The notes: generated by a model from the sequence alone, not told the origin. DNA of 22,370 nucleotides from GWB1-39-12 sp964435575 (GCA_964435575.1 CAYSZS010000019.1:1-22370), one strand, 5' to 3'; shown: positions 15,685 through 22,370, numbered from the stretch's first letter. Translations and numbers: made by a program.

Positions 15685-16156
15685 TTTGGGCAAGCTTTTT
15701 CAAAATTTCTTCTCTATCTTCCTCAAACTCTTTCTCAAAGATTCTATTGAAAGAAAAGTCTCTAAATAGGCCTTCATAAATTATTTGTACTCCTCCGATT
15801 ATTTGAGGGTCATACGAGAGGTTAAGAATAATACTACTTCCGATTTCCTGTTTAAGAAATGAAGCCATCGTATCAATCTGATCCTGAGTCGGCTCAAATG
15901 CGATTGTCAGATAAACATCTTTTAATCCTCGAAGTTCTTTTTCTAATCCACGCAAAAAAGATTCCCTATTAACACCCGATTTACTGAATTCCTCCCTTAT
16001 ATATGAAGAAACCCAACTTCGAACCCCAGTTTGTAACAGTGAATCAAGAGCATAACCTTTATCTTCGTATATACCTGTTAGAAGAACTTCGATCTCCTCC
16101 AACAACCTTTCCTTGTCTTCGTTTGTTTTTATCCTATCAATAAATACCTCGTACAT
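15677..16156 (-). CDS. atpH: ATPase delta subunit (OSCP-like)
   Basis: 159 residues. The C-terminal domain carries the delta signature 'LSYDPQIIGGVQIIYEGLF', then 'RDFSFNRIFEKEF'. The N-terminal helical domain is short and divergent ('KERLLEEIEVLLTGIYEDKG'), about 20 residues below the usual ~175-180 aa. Delta caps the F1 head and clamps it to the b stalk, so its presence, with b, implies that a stator is built. It overlaps atpA by 8 nt and lies 24 nt after atpF. Confidence 0.82.
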   Translation of the reverse strand: MYEVFIDRIKTNEDKERLLEEIEVLLTGIYEDKGYALDSLLQTGVRSWVSSYIREEFSKSGVNRESFLRGLEKELRGLKDVYLTIAFEPTQDQIDTMASFLKQEIGSSIILNLSYDPQIIGGVQIIYEGLFRDFSFNRIFEKEFEEDREEILKKLAQNE

Positions 16157-16180
16157 TCCAGTTATAATATAATTAAATGA

Positions 16181-16873
16181 TTAACTTGGCTGATTTAAAT
16201 CGCCTTGTTTATTAAACACTCTCTGCCTTTTAGCCTCCTCTAGTGCTTTCATTACCAGTTTTTCGTGCTCCTCTTTATTAATCTCTTTTGACAAAACTTT
16301 CCTTGCTACGTCTTTAAGAATCAGTATTATGGATTCATCAACCTGCCTCATCCTCTCTAATTTATACTTTTCGACATCAGCTTCCGCCTTTTGATATGCG
16401 TCTAAAACAATTTGCCTTGCATCCTTCTCCACTTTCTCTACTTCCTGAATTAAATTCTTTCTCACTTCCCCTATTTCCTTGAGAAAAAGTGCTTTTATAT
16501 CTTCTGGTATATTTTGTAATATTTTGATAGATTCTTCTTGTGTTTTCTCTAGTATATCTTGATATTTATTTACATATATATTCGTAGACTTTTTTAGTTC
16601 TTCAGATATTTTTACTTCTTGGTCTTTTGAAAAATCATCACTTCTTGCAAGTATTTCTCTAGCTTTTGTATATGCTTCTTCGAGGATCTTTTGACCTTTA
16701 GTTTGTGCTTGGATTAGAAGATTTCTCGGGTCAACTGTTAACTTTTCGCTTTTAGATGAAGTAAGCTTAGTCAATAGTCTAAGGTATGCTATTACAAGCC
16801 CGACTAAAAGTAATACTAAAGCTGCCAAAAGTAAGAAAATTATATAAATTAAACTTTGATCAATGTTTATCAT
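16181..16873 (-). CDS. atpF: ATPase b-type peripheral stalk, elongated
   Basis: 230 residues. One N-terminal membrane helix (about 7-33, rich in Ile/Leu/Val) is followed by a long charged coiled coil with the b-like pattern ('LIQAQTKGQKILEEAYTKAR', later 'KDARQIVLDAYQKAEADVEK') and a C-terminal delta-binding region ('RKVLSKEINKEEHEKLVMKA'). Ordinary bacterial b has about 156-175 residues. The extra ~55 residues lie in the coil ('SEELKKSTNIYVNKYQDI'), so the stalk may be longer. In a normal enzyme b holds subunit a; no subunit a is encoded nearby, so what the membrane part touches is unclear. It begins 14 nt after gpmI. Confidence 0.8.
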   Translation of the reverse strand: MINIDQSLIYIIFLLLAALVLLLVGLVIAYLRLLTKLTSSKSEKLTVDPRNLLIQAQTKGQKILEEAYTKAREILARSDDFSKDQEVKISEELKKSTNIYVNKYQDILEKTQEESIKILQNIPEDIKALFLKEIGEVRKNLIQEVEKVEKDARQIVLDAYQKAEADVEKYKLERMRQVDESIILILKDVARKVLSKEINKEEHEKLVMKALEEAKRQRVFNKQGDLNQPS

Positions 16874-16887
16874 AATATTATATAGAT

Positions 16888-18585
16888 TTACTGAGATATC
16901 TGAACCCCAACATGTAACAAAATTTTTCCCGTCATTTCTTTGGGAATACTGATTCCCATCAGATTTAATATTGTGGGGGCAACGTCAGCCAGTCCTCCCT
17001 TGCCAAGATTAAGAGGATTACCTAGAAATTTATTCGAAACTATTATAAGAGGAACGGGATTATTTGAATGGTCTGTGTTAATAGCGCCTTTTGAACTTGT
17101 GTAAAAGTAGGTTGATGAAGGAAAAGTTAAAAGCTCCTCCGCATTACCGTGGTCAGCCGTAATAAAAAGCGTTCCATCCATTTCAAGAACAAATCTTGTT
17201 AATTCTCCGATATATTTATCAACTATCTCAATGGCAATTATGGTCGCTTTTAGATTACCCGTATGGGCAACCATATCAGAATTTGCAATATTGACTACCG
17301 TAAAATGATGTATTCCCCTCTTAATCTCCCTTTTGAATTCTGCCATAAGTTTTTGAAGCGACATCTGAGGCCTAACATCGTAAGTTGGAACTTTCGGAGA
17401 AGGAACTATGACAACGTCTTCGCCTTCTAACTTGGTTTCATTCATTCCGTCAAAATAATAAGTCACGAACCTCTCTTTTTCGCTCTCGGCCATCCTCAAC
17501 TGCTTTAACCCAACCTCTGCTAAACATACAGATATTGGTTTTTGGATTACTTCCGGCGTAAATGCAACCCCCGAAACCGGTAGTTTTTTATGATATTCGG
17601 TCATTGTTACGAAAAATAAATTTTTCGGCACTTTTTCTCTGACAAAAGTCGTTCCAATATCAACTTCACCTTCTCTTAAATTAGTAATAGGATCATAACC
17701 GAAGTCAAAACGCTTTAGGTTCTCAAAATCGTTCATTACAAAAGCCATAGCGAGCTGCCTTGGTCTATCGATACGATAGTTGAAGAAAATTATGGCATCA
17801 TTGTCATTAACGGTGGCGATTGGAGCAGAGTTATTGGAGATAACGGTTGGTTCAATAAATTCATCAGACTGACCCTTAAGATAGGCTCCCTTAATCGCAT
17901 CCAATGATGAAAAAGCTTGGCTTCCAACTCCCGAACAAATTGCTTTGTAGGCTTTCGCGGTTCTATCCCAACGCCTGTCTCTATCCATTGCATAGTATCT
18001 ACCCGTTACACTCGCGATTCTGCCAACCCGCAGCAAATGCAGATTATTTTCTATTTGTTGAATTATTTCTATTCCCTCTTTTGGGGGTGAATCACGTCCA
18101 TCAGTAAAGACGTGTAGATAAGCATCCTTTATATCTTCCTTTTTACAAAGTTGTAAGATGGCGTAAAGATGTGCCAAAGATGAGTGTACATTACCGGAAC
18201 TCACCAAACCCATAATGTGGAGCTTCGAGTTAAAGCGCTTTATATGGGCTGTGGCTCCCAGAAATGCTTTGTTGTCAAAAAAAGTGCCTTTTTCTATGGC
18301 TAAATTGATACGTTTCAAGTCCTGTAAGATAACTCTACCTGCTCCCAAGGTAAGATGACCAACCTCGGTATTACCTACCTCATTGGCAGGTAAACCTACA
18401 GATTCACCTGAAGCTATCAGTTCGGCGTGAGGGAATTTTTCTAATAATCTATCATAGTTTGGTGTTTTGGCCAAAGTTATTGCATTTCCCTCCGAGGCAG
18501 GAGCTAAACCAAACCCATCCAATATCAGAAGGATAGTTGGTTTAATCCCAGGTTTTTTCTTAGTAAAAAAGGGCAGATGTAACAT
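16888..18585 (-). CDS. gpmI: Cofactor-independent phosphoglycerate mutase (iPGM)
   Basis: 565 residues (usual 505-550) of the Mn-dependent iPGM family, which interconverts 3- and 2-phosphoglycerate in lower glycolysis. The metal and substrate motifs are present: 'LLILDGFG' (D23), 'FTDGRDSPP', 'GRYYAMDRD', 'NSDMVAHTG', 'TADHGNAE', 'NTDHSNNPVP'. The nucleophile motif GNSEVGH reads 'GNTEVGHLTLGAGR', so Thr73 takes the place of the phosphorylated serine. Threonine acts as nucleophile in related alkaline-phosphatase-superfamily enzymes, so activity is plausible. It sits between the c-like gene and atpF. The gap before it is exactly one 9-bp array, and its ATG is the last repeat unit. Confidence 0.92.
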   Translation of the reverse strand: MLHLPFFTKKKPGIKPTILLILDGFGLAPASEGNAITLAKTPNYDRLLEKFPHAELIASGESVGLPANEVGNTEVGHLTLGAGRVILQDLKRINLAIEKGTFFDNKAFLGATAHIKRFNSKLHIMGLVSSGNVHSSLAHLYAILQLCKKEDIKDAYLHVFTDGRDSPPKEGIEIIQQIENNLHLLRVGRIASVTGRYYAMDRDRRWDRTAKAYKAICSGVGSQAFSSLDAIKGAYLKGQSDEFIEPTVISNNSAPIATVNDNDAIIFFNYRIDRPRQLAMAFVMNDFENLKRFDFGYDPITNLREGEVDIGTTFVREKVPKNLFFVTMTEYHKKLPVSGVAFTPEVIQKPISVCLAEVGLKQLRMAESEKERFVTYYFDGMNETKLEGEDVVIVPSPKVPTYDVRPQMSLQKLMAEFKREIKRGIHHFTVVNIANSDMVAHTGNLKATIIAIEIVDKYIGELTRFVLEMDGTLFITADHGNAEELLTFPSSTYFYTSSKGAINTDHSNNPVPLIIVSNKFLGNPLNLGKGGLADVAPTILNLMGISIPKEMTGKILLHVGVQISQ

Positions 18586-18627
18586 ATAAGTCTTATAAGC
18601 CGTATAAGTCGTATATTACGTATACTT
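18583..18627. repeat. 9-bp tandem array filling the gap before gpmI
   Basis: Five units on the plus strand: CATATAAGT, CTTATAAGC, CGTATAAGT, CGTATATTA, CGTATACTT. It occupies the whole space between the stop of the c-like gene (18629) and the gpmI start, and the first unit contains the gpmI ATG. It is near-identical in design to 11812-11847. Confidence 0.8.
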
Positions 18628-18628
18628 C

Positions 18629-19420
18629 TTAAAATATCAATATCAAGTAAGCTATTCCCAGGCCTACTAAAATTATAACAATAGTTAACGTAATATTTAA
18701 AACTACTGTTAACTGTATCACGCGTTTAGCCAATGGATTTCTGCCAATTGCTTCAATTCCGGCTCGGGATGCTCTCCCGAAATAGATCATCCCTAAGGTA
18801 AATGCAATAAGTACAATTGCAACGGCCAGCAGATATCTCAAAGATTCAAGGGGTTCAAAAACTGGAACCGCTAGACCTTGCCTTATAAACTGTAATAAAT
18901 TCGAACCTGGTCCTGTCAGACCCGTGGCCGGATGAATATTAATAGAAACTTGAATCTTACCAACTTGATTCGGATTATCAGAAGAATAACCTTCCATCGC
19001 GCTTCCCAATATATAACCATTCCTCGTTGCTTTTTGACCTATGCCAGAATTATCGGACGTAGTGATTGAATCGCCTTCTTGAATATTTCCGCTAGCACTT
19101 GTTACTTTTACACTGGCAATTCCGCTGGTTAATGCTAGCCTTGAGTTTTCTAGTTCGGTATCCTCTACGGAAACAGATGGGTTATCAACTATAACACCAT
19201 AAATTGCGGTACTGTAACTCCCGTTACATCTCACAAAACCACTGGATTGTGTGCAAATTATATCTCCAGCCTCCACCCCTCCTTCTTTAATAGGGATTGA
19301 TAATGCAAAACCGGAAGAATTTATTTGAGCAAAAACAGTCCTAGAATATATAATGCTTATCAGAAATATATTTATTACAATATAAATACATATGTTTAAT
19401 ATTTTTGCTAAGTGCTTCAT
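18629..19420 (-). CDS. c-subunit-like membrane hairpin fused to a secreted beta domain
   Basis: 263 residues. An N-terminal signal peptide (about 1-31, cleavage after 'TVFA') is followed by a Ser/Gly/Val-rich predicted beta domain (about 32-165; 'VKVTSASGNIQEGDSITTSD', 'ATRNGYILGSAMEGY', 'GKIQVSINI'; two cysteines, C56 and C65). After a linker comes helix 1 (about 195-214), a basic loop with 'AGIEAIGRNPLAKR' (RNP at 227-229) and helix 2 (about 234-262). The loop is what the polar loop of F-type c subunits looks like, and the predicted topology (both ends outside, loop inside) also matches c. The essential Glu/Asp, 18 residues after the loop proline, is Ile247; no acidic residue lies in either helix, and the glycine ladder of helix 1 is gone. 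It is first in the ATPase block. I infer a non-proton-translocating membrane partner for F1; it could also be an unrelated hairpin. Confidence 0.72.
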   Translation of the reverse strand: MKHLAKILNICIYIVINIFLISIIYSRTVFAQINSSGFALSIPIKEGGVEAGDIICTQSSGFVRCNGSYSTAIYGVIVDNPSVSVEDTELENSRLALTSGIASVKVTSASGNIQEGDSITTSDNSGIGQKATRNGYILGSAMEGYSSDNPNQVGKIQVSINIHPATGLTGPGSNLLQFIRQGLAVPVFEPLESLRYLLAVAIVLIAFTLGMIYFGRASRAGIEAIGRNPLAKRVIQLTVVLNITLTIVIILVGLGIAYLILIF

Positions 19421-19432
19421 TTGTTTAAACTA

Positions 19433-19461
19433 ATGCTAGTCATAAAAATGAAAAAATGCAA
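19433..19461 (-). promoter_or_regulatory. Candidate promoter of the F1-like ATPase block
   Basis: On the minus strand TTGCAT (19456-19461) and TAGCAT (19433-19438) are separated by 17 nt. This would start transcription about 6 nt before the ATG at 19420. Both hexamers are only partial matches to consensus. Confidence 0.35.
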
Positions 19462-19763
19462 TAATCATCTATAAATTTTATACAAACTTTTCTAATATTA
19501 ATCTCTACGTTAATTACTAATTTATTTTCCGCAAATTAACGCAATTCCCTATTTTACTATTTCCGCATATATTCCTATTTATCTAGATTAGCTTTGGAAT
19601 TACTGATAATAATAACTTTAAATCCGATCTTCATCAAAATATTTATGTCCTATGGTTATTAATTTAATGAGATTCGCTTAAATAAATACTAAATTACTGC
19701 TTCCAAGTTGTTTGAATCTAAAAGGATATTGACAAGCAATTTAAAAACTGTCTTAATTAAAGT

Positions 19764-19786
19764 GGACATTTTGAATAAGAATGTCC
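19764..19786. promoter_or_regulatory. Inverted repeat, candidate operator
   Basis: GGACATT and AATGTCC, perfect 7-bp arms around 9 nt, lie about 40 bp upstream of the TATAAT of the surface-protein gene. Since that gene encodes a MerR-type DNA-binding domain, autoregulation through this site is a reasonable guess. It is not placed inside a -35/-10 spacer as in classical MerR promoters. Confidence 0.4.
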
Positions 19787-19823
19787 AAATTTTAAGGGTA
19801 AGTTTTAAATTTTAATAAAATTT

Positions 19824-19829
19824 TATAAT
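19824..19829 (+). promoter_or_regulatory. -10 box TATAAT, leaderless spacing
   Basis: Perfect TATAAT ends 6 nt before the GTG start codon at 19836, with no Shine-Dalgarno site. An in-frame stop at 19806-19808 excludes a longer protein, so the mRNA probably begins at or next to the GTG. Confidence 0.5.
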
Positions 19830-19835
19830 ACTGCC

Positions 19836-22370
19836 GTGCCCAATAACACACTTTTAAACATAAATGAAGCTGCTAATATACTCGGTGTTTCAACAAAAAC
19901 CTTAAGGCGCTGGGAAGAAAGAGAAATACTAAAGCCTCAAAGAACAAAAGGCGGACATAGGCGCTATCTTCTTCAAGAGCTTTATATATTTAAGAGACAA
20001 AAAGGAAGACGTAGAATCAGTAAAAGCTTAATTGAAAAAGAAAAAATCGAACCTTCCCAGAGCCTTCAAAAAAGTAGATTTGAAAATATTCTTCTTCCAG
20101 AAACTCGAATAGATATCGAAGATTTCGAATTCAAAAACGTCGAAGACTTAACCCCCACACCCTATCAAGCAATTCCAAAACCAGGAAAAATAATCTTTAA
20201 GTTAAGCTTGGCAGTTTCAATATTACTACTTCTCAGCTTCTCAACATTTAGACTACTACCAAACAATATCAAACTGTTCCTTGGTACGAACGAAGTGGCT
20301 CAAAAATTCCAGTCACTCATCCAGAAAAAAGATGCTGGGGAAATTGAAAAGCTAAAGGAAGAACTGGTAAAACAAGAAATTTCAAAAGTATTGGCTGCAA
20401 CTTCTTTTACAAATGTCAGTTTTAACGTAAATGTTCCTAGTAACTTCTCCGAAGACGCGACTTTTGCAGCTAATATTGCTGCAAACGGTGGAACTTTAAC
20501 CACAACCTCAGCAAGTTTCGACCTTCTTAATACTACGGTAACTACTTTGAATATTGGCGGTGATGCAACCACGCTAAGCTTGGGTGCTTCAACCGGAACC
20601 ACATCTATTAACAACACCCTAAATCTTGGCGGAAATACGCTGATATCACCTGAGGATATAACAATTGATCCTGGCGGAGGCGGAGTCAAAATCGGAACCG
20701 GAACTCAAAGCACGATTGATTTAACGGGTGACGATCTTTATGTCAGCGGGGATCTTGAGTTAGACGGATCATTGGTAGTCGGAAGCGACTCTGTAAACGA
20801 CTTAACCGGAACCGGTTTGCAAGTTTCATCAGGAAGTCTTCAAGCAACACTTGGAACATCAATTGAGTCATCGGAAATTAGCGATAGCACAATCCAGGAA
20901 GTAGATCTAAATGTATCAAACGCAGCTTCTAATGCATACGTATTGACTTACAATTCATCTACGGGCGGTTTTACATGGGCAGTTGACCAAACGGGAGGTG
21001 ACTCTGCCTGGACAGACTCGGGTACGACGATCTATTTAACCGATACGGGAGACGAATTGGTCTTGGGCGGATCAACTCCTTTATCGAGTGCAAAGTTTTC
21101 CATTGATGGAGATTCAGACCAAATACAACTTCTCTTGCAAGGAAACTCTACGCAAACCAGTAATATTTTCGTCATCGAAAGTTCAACTGGTTCAGATATC
21201 TTTAGCGTCGGGGGCGATGGCCTAGCAACCTGGACAAGAACTTCAGCCGGCCCATGGATTTCTTTTAATGACGGAACTGATGCTTGGGGGTTATATAACC
21301 GAGCCGGAACTCCGGAAGGGTTTATTACAGCAAATACGGGAACACTAGCAATGGATACGGCAAACGGAACTTTGTACGTAAAAACCGACGACGGAGATGC
21401 AACTGATTGGGTTAATTTGGCAACAGGAGTCAGCAGTCCATTTAATTCAAGTGCTGGAATAATAGACAAAGCAACAATTTCAGATAGACTGAGACTTTTG
21501 TACGGTGACGCTAGCGATACTCAATTAACAATTGAAAATACGACCAATAATGTCATTCCGGTAGCAGATAGCTTCGTAATCGACCTAAGCGGAAACACAA
21601 CAGGAATCGTTACTGATGGAGTAGATGCAGCCTACATTGCTGCTGAATTCGGAAACGGTACGACAAATACTAATTCAGGACTTCGAATCAACATTGATCC
21701 GGTAAATACACCTTCGGGAGATGAGGTTTTCCACGCAATCAATATTGAAGGTTTGGCTGCGGCAACATCGGCAACAGAAACCGCGATTCAAATTGGGACA
21801 AATTGGGACAACGCTTTGGTTGTTGGATCAACTACCGTCGTCAACGGAAGCGGTCAAGTTCCGACAACCGTTCTTTCGGGGACGCTTTTTAGCATTACTG
21901 ATTCAACAACAACCGAAGCTATAACCCAAGGAAACACACTCACCTTTTCTGATGGTACTGATATTAATTTTGTCGTTTCAGCAACAGATACAGTAACTGC
22001 CAACAATACCTCAACTTTGGCAACTGTTACAGGAAGGGGTGCGACCACAACCACTCTTGTCAACTTAAACGGCGGCTATGCAATTTCCCCGACAACAACC
22101 GGAACCTTTGCTGATTTTGACCTTGAAACTGAGTGGACTAGTGGGGATTTGGTAAATGCTGACTGGGACTCGGCAACAACTCAAACCGCTGCGTTAACAG
22201 GAATAAATCTTGATTTCACCAACTTGACCTCTGTAGCAGGTTCCACAACCTACGGAGTATTAATAAATGACCTGGCAGCTCAAACCTCATCTTCTGAATA
22301 TGCAATATATCAGGAAGGTACATCCTGGGACTATGGCATATTTGCAGAAGATGCTGTCCTTTTCGGCAAT
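19836..22370 (+). CDS. MerR-type HTH / membrane helix / giant beta-repeat surface protein (3' end beyond window)
   Basis: The frame is open from GTG 19836 to the window edge (845 codons, no stop). Residues 8-55 are a MerR-type helix-turn-helix ('NINEAANILGVSTKTLRRWE', 'GGHRRY'). A basic and acidic linker leads to one membrane helix (about 119-139). A short coiled coil (about 152-187) is followed by hundreds of residues rich in Thr, Gly, Asn and Ser with tail-fibre-like beta repeats ('TLNIGGDATTLSLGASTG', 'LYVSGDLELDGSLVVGSDSV', 'GTLYVKTDDGDATDW'). With no signal peptide, the membrane helix would leave the DNA-binding domain inside and the repeats outside. I recall this layout from CPR surface proteins; function is unknown. 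It could be an adhesin, a pilus-like stalk or a membrane-tethered regulator. It is transcribed divergently from the ATPase block. Confidence 0.78.
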   Translation, partial: MPNNTLLNINEAANILGVSTKTLRRWEEREILKPQRTKGGHRRYLLQELYIFKRQKGRRRISKSLIEKEKIEPSQSLQKSRFENILLPETRIDIEDFEFKNVEDLTPTPYQAIPKPGKIIFKLSLAVSILLLLSFSTFRLLPNNIKLFLGTNEVAQKFQSLIQKKDAGEIEKLKEELVKQEISKVLAATSFTNVSFNVNVPSNFSEDATFAANIAANGGTLTTTSASFDLLNTTVTTLNIGGDATTLSLGASTGTTSINNTLNLGGNTLISPEDITIDPGGGGVKIGTGTQSTIDLTGDDLYVSGDLELDGSLVVGSDSVNDLTGTGLQVSSGSLQATLGTSIESSEISDSTIQEVDLNVSNAASNAYVLTYNSSTGGFTWAVDQTGGDSAWTDSGTTIYLTDTGDELVLGGSTPLSSAKFSIDGDSDQIQLLLQGNSTQTSNIFVIESSTGSDIFSVGGDGLATWTRTSAGPWISFNDGTDAWGLYNRAGTPEGFITANTGTLAMDTANGTLYVKTDDGDATDWVNLATGVSSPFNSSAGIIDKATISDRLRLLYGDASDTQLTIENTTNNVIPVADSFVIDLSGNTTGIVTDGVDAAYIAAEFGNGTTNTNSGLRINIDPVNTPSGDEVFHAINIEGLAAATSATETAIQIGTNWDNALVVGSTTVVNGSGQVPTTVLSGTLFSITDSTTTEAITQGNTLTFSDGTDINFVVSATDTVTANNTSTLATVTGRGATTTTLVNLNGGYAISPTTTGTFADFDLETEWTSGDLVNADWDSATTQTAALTGINLDFTNLTSVAGSTTYGVLINDLAAQTSSSEYAIYQEGTSWDYGIFAEDAVLFGN

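Larger units (their letters stand above)
19421..19835. other. Divergent non-coding region between ATPase block and surface-protein gene
   Basis: AT-rich and without a credible coding frame. It holds TTTTCCGCAA (19525-19534), the near copy ATTTCCGCAT (19559-19568), a possible TTGACA -35 at 19729-19734, and the inverted repeat at 19764-19786. The TTTTCCGCAA motif also occurs twice in the gap at the other end of the ATPase block. Confidence 0.5.

Noticed and set aside
18660..18720. Asn242 of the c-like protein as a substitute ion-binding residue
   Set aside because: It lies 13, not 18, residues after the loop proline, so it is not at the carboxylate position of c subunits, and an amide cannot be protonated in the same way.
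20300..22063. Minus-strand frames of 129, 145 and 69 codons
   Set aside because: They are antisense shadows of the repetitive Thr/Gly-rich surface-protein gene, and their valine/proline-rich content mirrors its codons.

Overview
The window is an AT-rich, gene-dense bacterial segment that looks like a small-genome Candidate Phyla Radiation (Patescibacteria) lineage, most likely Microgenomates. This is inference. It rests on the minimal gene set, a short CBS-type MgtE, a ComEA/ComEC cassette, a 'four helix bundle suffix' protein, and a huge surface protein that starts with a MerR-type DNA-binding domain. No rRNA, tRNA, CRISPR array or transposase is visible.

Layout. At 82-516 (minus) is a GxxExxY-family nuclease-like protein. 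At 584-1600 (plus) is an MgtE-type transporter, followed by a 5'-truncated second copy (1631-1915) and a tail-anchored-looking unknown protein (1954-2775). From 11038 down to 2802 (minus) run leuS, comEA, the membrane half of comEC, the metallo-beta-lactamase half of comEC, a four-helix-bundle protein and argS. A 470-bp non-coding gap (11039-11511) follows. From 19420 down to 11512 (minus) lies an eight-gene block: a c-subunit-like membrane protein, gpmI, then F1/stalk genes b, delta, alpha, gamma, beta and epsilon. Across a 415-bp divergent intergenic region, a giant surface-protein gene starts at 19836 (plus) and runs off the right edge.

Main discovery. The ATPase block has the standard F-H-A-G-D-C order, but there is no subunit a, and the c position is taken by an unusual protein. 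It has a signal peptide, about 150 residues of predicted beta-rich extracellular domain, then a c-subunit-like hairpin with an Arg-Asn-Pro loop and no acidic residue in either membrane helix. By eye, the F1 subunits also lack two residues of the classical phosphate-binding set (alpha Ser347 to Ala, beta Arg246 to Asn, E. coli numbering) and two adenine-pocket aromatics of beta. This suggests an F1-like ATPase that is not a proton-driven ATP synthase and may couple ATP hydrolysis to an extracellular device. The closest described precedent is the F1-like ATPases of mollicutes (types 2 and 3). The beta domain resembles, from memory, the C-terminal domain of the class of surface proteins encoded divergently next door.

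Second theme. The region is full of short repeats: 9-bp tandem arrays sitting at gene junctions and supplying start and stop codons; several in-frame microsatellite-like insertions inside the essential enzymes LeuRS and ArgRS; and GC-rich palindromes, some inside genes. Some genes may be read from leaderless messages: a -10 box lies exactly 6 nt before the start codon of leuS and of the giant surface gene.
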